This document shows, in pieces, positions 26,160 through 34,941 of a stretch of 64,000 nucleotides of DNA. The notes beneath the pieces were generated by a model. The model did not search any database and was not told the origin of the DNA. It was given only the letters and a program-made list of their open reading frames with translations. The number at the start of each line of letters is the position of its first letter. Within the stretch, counting starts at the first letter, position 1. Made by a program: the position numbers and the translations under genes. Origin of the DNA: Verrucomicrobiota bacterium. Lineage in GTDB: Bacteria > Verrucomicrobiota > Verrucomicrobiia > Opitutales > Opitutaceae. The stretch covers positions 1-64,000 of the forward strand of contig CAUJJL010000086.1 of NCBI GenBank assembly GCA_963205455.1, given 5' to 3'.

Positions 26160-26269
26160 GGCGATGATGGGTTTAGAGGCGAGATTCGCCCTAACCATCG
26201 GCACCGCAGGGGGCTGCCTGAAAAAAATCGATCAAGGTAGCCCGCCACCAACAAGCCAGGCACTGCAAC

Positions 26270-27028
26270 CTACTGGCGCTGATGGTCCAGCCACTGCTCA
26301 AATCGGTGTGCGTCATCGGGAACGTCGACGCCAATGGTCGGATCCTCGGTTAATTCGCAGGCAATTGGATATCCGTTCTCGAGCACACGAAGTTGTTCCA
26401 ACTTCTCGATTTGCTCTAGTGTCCCCGGTCGCAGAGACGCAAATTTTTCCAATAGATCGGCCTGATAGGCGTACATGCCCAAGTGACGATAACAGGGATT
26501 TGTTCCAATCCACGCATCGTCCACATTGCCCGCGCGATCCCGGGCAAACGGGATGCATGAACGCGAGAAATACAGTGCACGCCTGGATGCTTCGGCAAGA
26601 ACGACCTTCACCTGATTCGGATTTCGGAAATCTGCGGCATTCGTGAAGCGGGTGGCGAGGGTCGCCATCGGAGCATCGGCTTGAATCGCTTTGGCGAGGG
26701 CGAGGATGTGGCTGCGGCCCACCAGCGGCTCGTCAGCCTGAACGTTGACGACAAAACGTGCGCCGATCCCGCGATTTGCTTCGGCGATTCGGTCCGTGCC
26801 GCTTGCATGCGTCGCGCTCGTCATGATCGTTGAAAACCCGCCCGCCTTGAGAGGCGCGGCGAGCAAAGGGTCATCAATGGCGAAATGGAGCGGAAATTCG
26901 GGTGCCACGGCCGCAAGCCGTTCTGCGACCCACTGAAGGAGTGCCTTGCCACGAATTGGATGAAGAAGCTTGCGGGGAAACCGCGTCGATTCGAGGCGGC
27001 AAGGGACGATGATCGCGAAGCCGGACAT
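26270..27028 (-). CDS. kdsB: CMP-Kdo synthetase (3-deoxy-manno-octulosonate cytidylyltransferase)
   Basis: A 252-residue nucleotidyltransferase. It starts FAIIVPCRLESTRFPRKLL, with the P-loop-like sugar-nucleotide motif, and contains VVNVQADEPLV and the YFSRSCIPFAR block typical of KdsB. The C-terminus has LEQIEKLEQLRVLENGYPI. It activates Kdo with CTP for addition to lipid A in the cytoplasm, showing that the organism makes lipopolysaccharide. It diverges from ptsH with a 72-base intergenic region. Confidence 0.95.
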   Translation of the reverse strand: MSGFAIIVPCRLESTRFPRKLLHPIRGKALLQWVAERLAAVAPEFPLHFAIDDPLLAAPLKAGGFSTIMTSATHASGTDRIAEANRGIGARFVVNVQADEPLVGRSHILALAKAIQADAPMATLATRFTNAADFRNPNQVKVVLAEASRRALYFSRSCIPFARDRAGNVDDAWIGTNPCYRHLGMYAYQADLLEKFASLRPGTLEQIEKLEQLRVLENGYPIACELTEDPTIGVDVPDDAHRFEQWLDHQRQ

Positions 27029-27100
27029 GCCTCAAAGCGTGGCCGGGAGATTTTGGGTTGCAAGCCGGGCGCTTGTCTCAAGGTTTGCAGGGGTACACGC

Positions 27101-27400
27101 ATGGACAAAATCGACCCGTCAGTACCCGTTCATCCACTCACAAAGGAGCTGGTGGTGCAGAACAAAATGGGCATTCATGCACGTCCGGCCGCCATGATCG
27201 TGCGGGTCACAAACAAGTTCAAGGCCGACGTCTTTGTTGAAAAGGACGAAGAGCAGGTCAATGGCAAGAGCATCATGGGGTTGATGATGCTGGCTGCGGG
27301 CAAGGGATCGAAAGTGAAATTCATCGTTACCGGGGACGATGCCCCCCAGATGCTGGCCGAGCTCGATACCCTTTTTAGTCGAAAGTTCGACGAGGCCTGA
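27101..27400 (+). CDS. ptsH: HPr-family phosphocarrier protein
   Basis: 99 residues. The phosphorylatable His lies in MGIHARPAAM and the regulatory Ser in NGKSIMGLMML. The start at 27101 is preceded by an AGGGG element; the open frame continues upstream to 26885 but that part is antisense to kdsB. HPr carries phosphate from enzyme I to sugar PTS components. The Ser motif (as in HPr kinase targets) hints at HPr kinase-type regulation. The N-terminal extension of about a dozen residues is slightly longer than usual. No other PTS gene is nearby. Confidence 0.92.
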   Translation: MDKIDPSVPVHPLTKELVVQNKMGIHARPAAMIVRVTNKFKADVFVEKDEEQVNGKSIMGLMMLAAGKGSKVKFIVTGDDAPQMLAELDTLFSRKFDEA

Positions 27401-27519
27401 AGCGGTTGAGGCGGTACAGGCGTGAGATGTGGCCTGCATCCGAGCCTTTCCATTTCGATCCAGTCACGACGTTGCGTGACCTTTCCGTTTGGCGATCATC
27501 GAGGGGCATTAGTGGCAGC

Positions 27520-28320
27520 CTAAAACTGGAAGAACTCCCGTGCGTTTTGGGTCGTTTGCCGCGTAATTTCATCAAGGGACAATCCCAGGAGGTCGGCTGC
27601 CACTCCGGCGGTGTGGATGAGGTGGGCGGGTTCGTTGGGTTTTCCGCGATGAGGAACGGGGGCAAGATACGGGGCATCTGTTTCAAGCATCAGTTTCTCA
27701 CGACCCTGTCGCTTTAGCGCGGCCCGGACGTTTTCTGCGTTCTTGTAGGTCAGCACTCCTGTGAAGGAACCGCGCCCTCCGCGCTCAATCAGGGCCTCGA
27801 TTTCCTCAGGTCCTTCGACAAAGCAATGAAAGACTACGCGTGTCCAATCCACTCCGCTGGCGTCGATCATGTCGACACACTCCGCGAAGGCACCACGTGA
27901 GTGCACGACAACTGGAGTCGCAAGCGCCCGCGCCAGCCTGAGGCATTCGGCAAATGCCGCGCGTTGATTGGAAAAAATGCGATCTGCATCAACTGCATCC
28001 TTCGGCAGATGAAACCGATCGAGTCCGGTCTCACCGAGAGCCACCGGGCGCGGACCGCTGCCGTCCGTCCAGTATGTTTCAATCTGCGCAACCTGCTCGG
28101 GCCAATCTTCGTCGACCGAACACGGGTGCAGCCCCACGGCATAGGCAACAAAATCGGGTGTGGATGCAGCCAGGGTCCGGTAAAGCTCCCAGTCGTCCGT
28201 GGAAGTTCCGATTGTGATGATCCGCTCAAGGCCGACTTCGCGCGCGCGGCCAAGAATGGCAGGAAGTTCACCGCGGCGGGTGAACGTCTCCAGGTGGGCG
28301 TGAGTGTCGGTCAGTCCCAT
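27520..28320 (-). CDS. tatD: TatD-family metal-dependent hydrolase (DNase)
   Basis: A 266-residue amidohydrolase-like protein. It opens with the metal site DTHAHLE and carries VGLHPCSV, ALGETGLDRF, VVHSRGA, VFHCFVEG and the final metal Asp in LETDAPYLAPV. TatD enzymes are cytoplasmic 3'-5' exonucleases or phosphodiesterases in DNA repair and RNA turnover. The ATG at 28320 begins at the conserved start. It is followed upstream by a repeat-bearing gap. Confidence 0.92.
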   Translation of the reverse strand: MGLTDTHAHLETFTRRGELPAILGRAREVGLERIITIGTSTDDWELYRTLAASTPDFVAYAVGLHPCSVDEDWPEQVAQIETYWTDGSGPRPVALGETGLDRFHLPKDAVDADRIFSNQRAAFAECLRLARALATPVVVHSRGAFAECVDMIDASGVDWTRVVFHCFVEGPEEIEALIERGGRGSFTGVLTYKNAENVRAALKRQGREKLMLETDAPYLAPVPHRGKPNEPAHLIHTAGVAADLLGLSLDEITRQTTQNAREFFQF

Positions 28321-28330
28321 GTGGGGAAAG

Positions 28331-28474
28331 GTAGAAGGTAGAAATCGGAGGTCAGAGGGTAGGTGGGAAGCTGGGGAGGTCCGTCCGGGTGGAGATTGGT
28401 AGGAGGCTCAATATTGGAGTTTTTGAGTCGAACACTGAACTCCGATCTCCGATCTCCGACCTCTGACTTCTGTC
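28331..28474. repeat. Heptamer repeats in both orientations between tatD and the M32 peptidase gene
   Basis: The right part, 28440-28474, is a tandem of 7-base units: CTCCGAT, CTCCGAT, CTCCGAC, CTCTGAC, TTCTGTC. The left part, 28344-28357, holds ATCGGAG-GTCAGAG, the reverse complement of the same unit type, preceded by GTAGAAG and GTAGAAA. The two arms could form a stem with an internal loop of about 80 bases. It reads as a degenerating satellite or repeat element unrelated to either gene. Confidence 0.65.
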
Positions 28475-28490
28475 TCCCTGTTTCAACGTC

Positions 28491-30008
28491 TCACATTTGC
28501 TTTTTCCCATCGCCCATGAGGTACAGCGGGGAATATCGTTCGCGCAGGTACCGCAGCAAATAGCGGGGCGAGAGATCTTCGCCTGTCACATGTCGGACGA
28601 TGCCGAGGGTGTCGAAGCGCCGACCTTGCTCATGGATGGAGCGCCGCAGCCATCCCAGCAGGCGGCCAAAGTTTCCTGAGGCGAAGTCCGCCTCTAGTCC
28701 GGGCAGGTCGGCATTGGCTTTGTACCAAAGTTGCGCGGCGATCATGTTTCCGAGGCAATAGCTGGGAAAATATCCAAACATGCCGCCGCTCCAGTGCACA
28801 TCCTGCAGCACGCCTTTCGAATCGCTGGGTGGAGACATTCCGAGAATCCTGGCAGAGCGCTCATTCCAGGCGGATGGAAGGTCACGAACTGCCACCTCAC
28901 CGCGAAAAAGGCTCTGCTCAATTTCAAAGCGCAGCAGGATGTGGAGGTTGTAGGTGACCTCGTCCGCATCGACGCGAATCAACGTGGGCTCGACGGCGTT
29001 GATCGTCCGATACAACTGGTCGCTGGAGAGCGATTGCGTCTGTGGCGAAAAATGAGCTCGAAAGCGAGGCTCAAAAAATGTCCAAAAGGCACGGCTGCGG
29101 GAAACCTGATTTTCCCAGAGACGACTTTGCGACTCGTGTACTGCCATCCCGATTGCCTGCCCAAGCGGAGTACCCTGGTCCGACAGCGGCAGGCCCTGGT
29201 CGTAAAGCCCGTGCCCCGTTTCATGAATGGAACTGAAGAGCGCATCCAGCGGCTCATCCTCATTGAAACGTGTGGTCATTCGAACATCGGCCCCGGCCCC
29301 TTCGCAGAAGGGGTGAAGCGATACGTCCAAACGCCCGCGGCGGTAATTGAAGCCAAGGCGTTCGGTGACCTCCCGAAGAAAGCGTCTTTGCTCCTCGATC
29401 GGAAAACCGCGAAAGAGACCGGTTGGGGACTTGTGGGGGGATGACAGAACCTCCGCGACCAGGGGAATCAATCCCGCCTTCAATTCTGAAAACAGCGCGG
29501 TAATGACATCGCAGGTCGTTCCCGGATCATGTTTGTCGAGGGCGTAGTCGTACGGCCGATCGCCCCACCCCAGGTACTCGGCCTCACGGCGTGCCATCTC
29601 AAGATGCTTTTCCAGAAACGGCGCAAACCCGGGGAAATCATTGTCAGCTCGAGCCCGCGCCCAGGCGTGGTAGGCATTGCTGTTCAGACGTGCGCGCTCC
29701 GCGACAAAGGCAGCGGGAAGTCGGGTAACGCGATCGTAGTCACGTCTCGCATGACGGACGACCGTCTGCTGGTCATCGTCAAGCATTGCCCGGCTGTTCT
29801 CGAGTTCCTGAAGCAGGCGCCCGATCTCGGCGTCCGCGGCAGCCGAATGCCCGAGTTCAGCCAGCAGCGCCATTTGCTCCGCACGCTGGTCCGAACTGTC
29901 AGGCGGCAGATTGACCTGTTCATCCCATCCCAGCAGACCCGAGACAGTCCCCAACAGATGGCTGCGTTTCAGTTTCTCGATCAGTCTTGGATAGGAAGAG
30001 GAAGACAT
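28491..30008 (-). CDS. Metallocarboxypeptidase, M32 (Taq) family
   Basis: A 505-residue protein, normal for M32. The zinc motif HETGH lies in SSIHETGHGLYDQG. Other family blocks are HPFCEGAGADVRMTTR, the GMAVHESQSRLWEN motif and a DEVTYNLHI segment. The enzyme removes C-terminal residues from peptides in the cytoplasm, independent of ATP. The start at 30008 begins MSSSSYPRLIEKL, with a helical N-terminus of usual length. The 3' end is followed immediately by the heptamer repeat region. Confidence 0.95.
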   Translation of the reverse strand: MSSSSYPRLIEKLKRSHLLGTVSGLLGWDEQVNLPPDSSDQRAEQMALLAELGHSAAADAEIGRLLQELENSRAMLDDDQQTVVRHARRDYDRVTRLPAAFVAERARLNSNAYHAWARARADNDFPGFAPFLEKHLEMARREAEYLGWGDRPYDYALDKHDPGTTCDVITALFSELKAGLIPLVAEVLSSPHKSPTGLFRGFPIEEQRRFLREVTERLGFNYRRGRLDVSLHPFCEGAGADVRMTTRFNEDEPLDALFSSIHETGHGLYDQGLPLSDQGTPLGQAIGMAVHESQSRLWENQVSRSRAFWTFFEPRFRAHFSPQTQSLSSDQLYRTINAVEPTLIRVDADEVTYNLHILLRFEIEQSLFRGEVAVRDLPSAWNERSARILGMSPPSDSKGVLQDVHWSGGMFGYFPSYCLGNMIAAQLWYKANADLPGLEADFASGNFGRLLGWLRRSIHEQGRRFDTLGIVRHVTGEDLSPRYLLRYLRERYSPLYLMGDGKKQM

Positions 30009-30450
30009 CGTGCATCACACCTTCGCGCTGTTGTCACATTTGAAATGCACCCGAGAACGGCGCAGGGCGTGGGCGCGCATGGCGGCATCCTTGTTTCCCT
30101 CGCGACGCTGGAGGCCGAAATTCGCAGCGGATGAATCGATCGGGGTTGATTCGCCGGCTGCCGCATCCGCAAGACAAAGCAGCGCCTCTGCGGATGCCGG
30201 AAGCCTCCGCGCAGGAAACCCCGCATGGGTCGACAACCAGCGCAGCATGGGCACCGATGGAAAGTTACGAACCGAGTCACTCACTCCACTACCCTGCCCT
30301 CGGGCGCGGGCGCCGTCAACGCCCGCAAGCACGAGACTCCTATTGGCAAAACGTCAAGGGGTTCAACGCGATGGAATAACCCTTGCTGCTCTACTGCAAC
30401 TGCATGCTCAAGCGACGCATGCCACCGGCCGCGGCTATTCCTGTTTCCAG
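30009..30450. other. 442-base gap without a supported gene
   Basis: Open frames exist on both strands (for example 30015-30332 minus, 105 codons; and a long plus-strand frame crossing into the next gene). None carries a recognisable domain, ribosome-binding site or family start, so I do not call them. The stretch is GC-rich and lacks clear repeats or a T-tract terminator. It may be a decayed gene or a leader. Confidence 0.4.
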
Positions 30451-30747
30451 TCACCCGCCTTTGTCGGCAGCCAGAAGGGCTTCAACCATCACCGACCATT
30501 CTTCAGCCAAAGATGTCCCGGGCGGTGGGATCGCGCGGCCGACTCGGGAGTACCAGTAGCGGGCGTTGGCCAGGTCGCCTTCCTTTCGGTGCAGGTAGGC
30601 GTGAACCCAATCGCCCTCACGGTTGCCCGCCGTCTGGCAAATCTCATGCGCCCGCGCCCAATCGCCGGCCGCATCATGCCAGAGCGCCTGCAGGGGCAGA
30701 CTCAGGTGATCGACGGAGGCAAGGCGTTTCAAATCTTCGTTGTTCAT
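30451..30747 (-). CDS. Small conserved protein, function unknown
   Basis: 98 residues starting at the ATG at 30747 (MNNEDLKRLASVDHLSLPLQ). The sequence LQALWHDAAGDWARAHEICQ followed by DWVHAYLHRKEGDLANARYWYSRVGR is a helical repeat resembling a single tetratricopeptide-like unit. I recognise it as a family common in Proteobacteria and Verrucomicrobia without an assigned role. The frame could extend upstream to 30882 but that part is not family-like. It diverges from nadC by 114 bases. Confidence 0.7.
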   Translation of the reverse strand: MNNEDLKRLASVDHLSLPLQALWHDAAGDWARAHEICQTAGNREGDWVHAYLHRKEGDLANARYWYSRVGRAIPPPGTSLAEEWSVMVEALLAADKGG

Positions 30748-30861
30748 CAAACTTGAGCAGAAACAAAGACTCCCGGGAGATGTACGCAAGCGGTGCATGC
30801 AAGTGTGCTGATTGCGAGGGAGTAGCTTGAAAAAACATGCTGGTCGCATTGGTCTTTCGGA

Positions 30862-31818
30862 ATGCCTGCAGTTATCGAGCATTTAGTCCGACGCGTGAGC
30901 TGGGATGAGCTCGACAAGTCCTATCTGCGCAGACTCGTTGAAATCGCCCGGGATGAGGACCTGAACGGGCTCGGGCTGCACCAGCCGCCGTCCAGGAAGG
31001 GTGATGCCTCAACCGCGAGCATCGGAGGAACTCCGCCTGCTGCTGCGGCGGATCTAGTGGCACGTCAGCAAATGACCGCATGCGGCCTGCCACTGGTACC
31101 TCTCATCCTTTCCGTTTATGGCGGACGCGCTACCGTGCAATTCCGGGTGAACGATGGCGTCGTCGTTTCAGAAGGACAGGTGCTGGCAACACTCTCAGGA
31201 GACCCGAGGACACTGCTTGCGGCGGAACGCATCGTGCTCAATTTTCTCCAACGCCTTTCGGGTGTTGCCACGCAAACGCGCCGTTACGCGGAAGCCCTCG
31301 GACACGGCCGGACGCGGCTGCTCGATACCCGCAAGACAACACCCGCTTTTCGTATGCTTGAAAAGTATGCTGTCGCCTGTGGTGGCGGCTGGAACCATCG
31401 CCTCGGTCTCTTTGATCGGGTCATGCTCAAGGACAATCATCTCGCCCTTCTCGGATTCCGCAGCGGGGGTGATTCCCCTGCCGCAAAGGGTTCGCCCGGC
31501 CGTGACCTGGCGGCAGCGGTGGGCAGGGCAAAGAGCACGGCGCCGGAACTGCCGGTTGAAGTGGAGGTCGATACGCTGGAGCAAATCCCGGCCGTTATTG
31601 ATGCAGGTGCGGACGTGATCCTACTCGATAATTTCAATCTCCCCCGCCTGAAGAAAGCCCTCAAACTCATCCGTGGCCGCACGTTTACCGAAGCGAGCGG
31701 CGGCATCACGCTCAAGGCCCTCCCGCGCCTTGCGGGCCTAGGTCTTGATTTTGTTTCCACCGGTGCACTGGTCCACAGGAGCGCTTGGGCGGACATCGGA
31801 CTCGATTGGAAAACCTGA
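30862..31818 (+). CDS. nadC: Nicotinate-nucleotide pyrophosphorylase (quinolinate phosphoribosyltransferase)
   Basis: A 318-residue enzyme, slightly long for NadC because of an insert near residues 45-60 and another near 195-210. Core motifs are ERIVLNFLQRLSGVAT, LLDTRKTTPAFRMLEKYA, GGGWNHRLGLFDRVMLKDNH and the C-terminal ASGGITLKALPRLAGLGLDF. It converts quinolinate and PRPP to nicotinate mononucleotide in de novo NAD synthesis. birA starts three bases after its stop, so the two form an operon. Confidence 0.95.
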   Translation: MPAVIEHLVRRVSWDELDKSYLRRLVEIARDEDLNGLGLHQPPSRKGDASTASIGGTPPAAAADLVARQQMTACGLPLVPLILSVYGGRATVQFRVNDGVVVSEGQVLATLSGDPRTLLAAERIVLNFLQRLSGVATQTRRYAEALGHGRTRLLDTRKTTPAFRMLEKYAVACGGGWNHRLGLFDRVMLKDNHLALLGFRSGGDSPAAKGSPGRDLAAAVGRAKSTAPELPVEVEVDTLEQIPAVIDAGADVILLDNFNLPRLKKALKLIRGRTFTEASGGITLKALPRLAGLGLDFVSTGALVHRSAWADIGLDWKT

Positions 31819-31821
31819 ACC

Positions 31822-32817
31822 ATGGACTCCCTCGAATCCTACATTCTCCGCGAGCTGCTGATGTTTGAGGGCGACTACATCTCGGGATCCGCGCTCGCAA
31901 AGAAGCTCGGCATCAGCCGTGTGGCGATCTGGCAACATATGGAAAACCTGCGCGCCCAAGGCTATATTTTCGAAGCGGTGCGCGCGAGGGGGTATCGTCT
32001 CATCTCCAAGCCGGACCGCCTCGATGCCGCTCTCGTGCGCGCCTACCTTCCGCTTCGCAACCGTCCGCTTACGCTGACCATCCTGGACACGGTGGATTCG
32101 ACCAATGACGAAGCAGCAAGGGAACTCGCGGGAGGCAGGACCGCACCGTTTGTCATCATCGCTCGGGAACAGACTCAGGGACGGGGGCGCCTCGGGCGCC
32201 AGTGGCTCTCCGAGCCAAACGGAAACCTGTACCTATCTTTCGCGTTCCGACCAAAGGTGGCAACCCACAGGATGCCGACCTTCACGCTCTGGATGGGAGC
32301 CAACCTTTGCGAACTGATCGCCAATTTCTGCCGCATTTCGCCCGGTTTGAAATGGCCCAACGATATCTATTTCGGCGGACTCAAGGCGGGCGGCATGCTG
32401 ACTGAGGCGCGACTCGATGCTGACGAAATCCGGGATCTCGTTTTTGGATTGGGACTCAATCTGCATGCGCCTGCCGGAGGATGGCCGGAACCGCTTCGGG
32501 CACTTGCGACATCGCTCGAGGCACAGGCTGCCGCTCCGATTGATGTCAACAAGTTCACCGCTGCCGTGATTGGCCGAATGTTGCTCGCCTACGAAAAATT
32601 TGTCGAAGGGCTCCCCCTCGGGGTGCTTGCCGATATGTGGAACCGTCACGATATCCTGCGCGGTCAGCGGATCAGTGCGTCTCATGGTGGAGGGCTTGTG
32701 ACGGGAACCGCATCAGGAATTGACGATGAAGGCGCACTCCTTGTCCGCACCGACAATGGCCGGATAGAACGCTTGCGGGCGGGAGAGGTCACGCTAAGCC
32801 CACGGAACAAGGCGTGA
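31822..32817 (+). CDS. birA: Biotin-protein ligase with DNA-binding domain (BirA)
   Basis: A 331-residue bifunctional protein. Residues 1-60 are a winged helix (SGSALAKKLGISRVAIWQHMENL). The ligase core has the biotin/ATP loop GRGRLGRQWLS and KWPNDIYFGGLKAGGML. A C-terminal SH3-like domain ends with DNGRIERLRAGEVTLSPR. It attaches biotin to acetyl-CoA carboxylase and likely represses biotin genes when loaded. It follows nadC by three bases. No biotin synthesis gene or obvious BirA operator is visible in the window. Confidence 0.94.
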   Translation: MDSLESYILRELLMFEGDYISGSALAKKLGISRVAIWQHMENLRAQGYIFEAVRARGYRLISKPDRLDAALVRAYLPLRNRPLTLTILDTVDSTNDEAARELAGGRTAPFVIIAREQTQGRGRLGRQWLSEPNGNLYLSFAFRPKVATHRMPTFTLWMGANLCELIANFCRISPGLKWPNDIYFGGLKAGGMLTEARLDADEIRDLVFGLGLNLHAPAGGWPEPLRALATSLEAQAAAPIDVNKFTAAVIGRMLLAYEKFVEGLPLGVLADMWNRHDILRGQRISASHGGGLVTGTASGIDDEGALLVRTDNGRIERLRAGEVTLSPRNKA

Positions 32818-33130
32818 CCGGACCGCTGTGCCATTTCAGCGTGGACTTCGGCGCGCAAGGCGAGACTTGCGTCGGTTTCCCTGTCGGTGAACGATGGTGA
32901 ACCTTCCTTCATGGCATCCTACGGTTTGCAAAATCGAAACCCCCTCGCTCGCGATCGCTTCGCTTGCAAGACCCATGTGAAAGGTCGAAGAACCCCGCGC
33001 ACAGACCGGGATGTATCCAAGGAGGCCGAAGTAGCCGGAAGTTATTCTCCACCTACCCTCGGGTGGCAATTCCAGCGACCTCATGCGACGGCGCCTCTGC
33101 CTCGGTTCCGAGCGAAGATTGCAACAAGCC
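32818..33130. other. Structured 313-base intergenic region, possible non-coding RNA
   Basis: No credible ORF on either strand. Several local hairpins are visible: CGCAAG-GCGAGA-CTTGCG near 32855-32872, GACCCATGTGAAAGGTC near 32970-32987, the self-complementary GCGATCGC at 32951-32958, and CCACCTACCCTCGGGTGG at about 33049-33066. GGTT...AACC pairing also brackets a segment near 32875-32903. Stem density is high for a spacer between birA and an ABC gene. Its identity is unknown, and no Rfam-type motif is matched with confidence. Confidence 0.35.
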
Positions 33131-34153
33131 ATGACTGACAGCCCCTCCGCACCCGCCTTTGAGGTTTCCGAACTCGTGAAATCCTACCGGGGCATCACAG
33201 CCGTCAACAAGATCAGCTTCAGCGTGGCCCGAGGAGAAATCATCGGTTTCCTGGGGCCCAACGGCGCAGGAAAATCAACAACCATGCGCATCCTGACCGG
33301 CTACATCCCCGCAACTTCCGGCACCGTCAGGGTCTGCGGCATTCCAGTCGCGACCCGTGCGGAAGAGGTCAAGCGCATCGTCGGATACATGCCTGAGAAC
33401 AATCCGCTGCCGGAGGACATGAGGGTCTCCGAATACCTCTATTATCGGGGAAGGCTTAAGGAAATTCCCAGGAGTCGGCTAGGGCCCCGTCTCGACGAGG
33501 TCCTTGAACGTTGCGATCTCACGCGTGTACGTCATCGCATCCTCGGGCAACTCTCCAAGGGCAACCGGCAGCGCGTGGGAATCGCCGAGGCGATTCTTGC
33601 GGAGCCGCCGGTGATCATCATGGATGAGCCCACGATAGGGCTTGATCCGCACCAGATCCTCATCGTTCGCGACCTCATTGCCAGTCTGAGAGGCCGCATG
33701 ACTGTCATCATCTCCTCCCACATCCTGCCCGAGATTGAAATGACGTGTGACCGCGTCCTGATCATCAACCGCGGTCAGTTGGTCGCCCAAGGTACTCCTT
33801 CCGAACTTCGCCGCGAGTTCCTTGGTCGCACGCGCTACCTTGTGGAGTATGCGGGAGACAGCGCTTTGCTTGCCGGCTCGCTAAGGCTTATCGACCCAAC
33901 CCTGCAGATTGAATCTCCCCCGGGCGAGGGCACGGGTGAGGCTTCGCGAGCCGAGTCTCCCGATGGATTCCGGAAGGTTTTCCTGACAACCAGGCAGGAA
34001 TCGGATCAGGGAGAGTCCATCATTCGCATCCTTGCGGCCCAGCCGGGCATCCGGCTGCGCTCGTTCACCCACTCTCATGCAAGCCTTGAGGATGTCTTTC
34101 TTGCCGCAACCAAGCGCAGCTGGGACATTGTCGATTCACCGCTCCCGCGCTGA
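33131..34153 (+). CDS. ABC transporter ATP-binding protein (GldA-like)
   Basis: 340 residues. ABC motifs: Walker A GPNGAGKST, Q-loop YMPENNPLPEDM, signature LSKGNRQRVGIAEAIL, Walker B IIMDEPTIGLDP and the H-loop SSHILPEIE. The C-terminal third (about 240-340) has an extra domain found in GldA/NosF-type proteins. The ATG at 33131 begins MTDSPSAPAFEVSELV. It opens a four-gene run (ATPase, permease, GldG-like, DUF4340) that moves an unknown substrate or supports envelope secretion. The real gliding function in Bacteroidetes is not implied. Confidence 0.9.
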   Translation: MTDSPSAPAFEVSELVKSYRGITAVNKISFSVARGEIIGFLGPNGAGKSTTMRILTGYIPATSGTVRVCGIPVATRAEEVKRIVGYMPENNPLPEDMRVSEYLYYRGRLKEIPRSRLGPRLDEVLERCDLTRVRHRILGQLSKGNRQRVGIAEAILAEPPVIIMDEPTIGLDPHQILIVRDLIASLRGRMTVIISSHILPEIEMTCDRVLIINRGQLVAQGTPSELRREFLGRTRYLVEYAGDSALLAGSLRLIDPTLQIESPPGEGTGEASRAESPDGFRKVFLTTRQESDQGESIIRILAAQPGIRLRSFTHSHASLEDVFLAATKRSWDIVDSPLPR

Positions 34154-34177
34154 GAACTGCCGCGTTTGCCTAAATCG

Positions 34178-34936
34178 ATGCGCCACTACTTCACGATACT
34201 CAACCACGAGACCCGGATGCTGCTTGTCAATCCGGGCACATACATTGCCGCCGTCCTTTTCCTCGCGGTGATGGGATTCTTTTTCACAGGGATGCTTGAA
34301 GGCTATGGCGGTGCCGGCCAGGAACAGTCGCCCGCCACGATTTTCTTTCGCTTCTTCTTCATCCCCGTTTTTTTCATGGTGCCCCTGCTGACGATGAAGT
34401 GTTTTGCGGAGGAGCGCAGGCTGGGCACGCTGGAGACCCTGCTGACGACTCCGGTCACGACAACGGAGGTTGTACTGGCCAAGTTTGGTTCGGCATACAT
34501 CCTCTATCTTGCGCTCTGGGCGTCCACCGGGGGGTTCTTCTACGTCCTGTACCGGTTTGCTGGGGACCGATTCATTGATCCGGGTCCGTTAGTGGGAGGT
34601 TATCTCTTCATAGCCATTTCCGGTTTGTTGTTCGTCGCGATCGGCGTGTTCGCGAGTTCGCTGTCCCGCAATGTCGCCGTTGCCGCCATCCTGTCGTTCA
34701 CGCTGCTGTTCGGCCTGATCGTGGGGCTCAATTTTCTGGAAACGATGGCGGTGATCGACCTTGAGTTCATGCGACCCGTCAAGGCAGCCGTCGGTTACGC
34801 GCAGGTGTTTGAGCACCTCGACGACTTCAGTCGCGGCGTCGTCGACACACGGCAGGTCATCTTCTATCTGAGCGGAACGATACTCACGCTGATCTTCAGC
34901 ATCCTCGGCGTTGAGGCCAAGCTCCTGCAAGGCTGA
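34178..34936 (+). CDS. ABC-2 type permease (GldF-like)
   Basis: About 252 residues with six hydrophobic helices. The N-terminus (MRHYFTILNHETRMLLVNPGTYIAAVLFLAVM in part) and ERRLGTLETLLTTPVTTTEVVLAKF match ABC-2 exporters such as GldF/NosY. It forms the membrane channel with the preceding ATPase; a TTG at 34166 is an alternative start. The gene starts within 25 bases of the ATPase stop and ends five bases before the GldG-like gene. Confidence 0.88.
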   Translation: MRHYFTILNHETRMLLVNPGTYIAAVLFLAVMGFFFTGMLEGYGGAGQEQSPATIFFRFFFIPVFFMVPLLTMKCFAEERRLGTLETLLTTPVTTTEVVLAKFGSAYILYLALWASTGGFFYVLYRFAGDRFIDPGPLVGGYLFIAISGLLFVAIGVFASSLSRNVAVAAILSFTLLFGLIVGLNFLETMAVIDLEFMRPVKAAVGYAQVFEHLDDFSRGVVDTRQVIFYLSGTILTLIFSILGVEAKLLQG

Positions 34937-34941
34937 GCAAC

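Noticed and set aside
28331-28474. CRISPR array
   Set aside because: Units are seven bases and tandem, with no spacers or cas genes.
30010-30756. 248-codon plus-strand frame
   Set aside because: Overlaps the small minus-strand conserved gene; no start signal or domain.
32818-33130. 6S RNA assignment
   Set aside because: Some stems resemble a long hairpin, but no closing stem with central bubble could be matched; left as an unassigned structured region.
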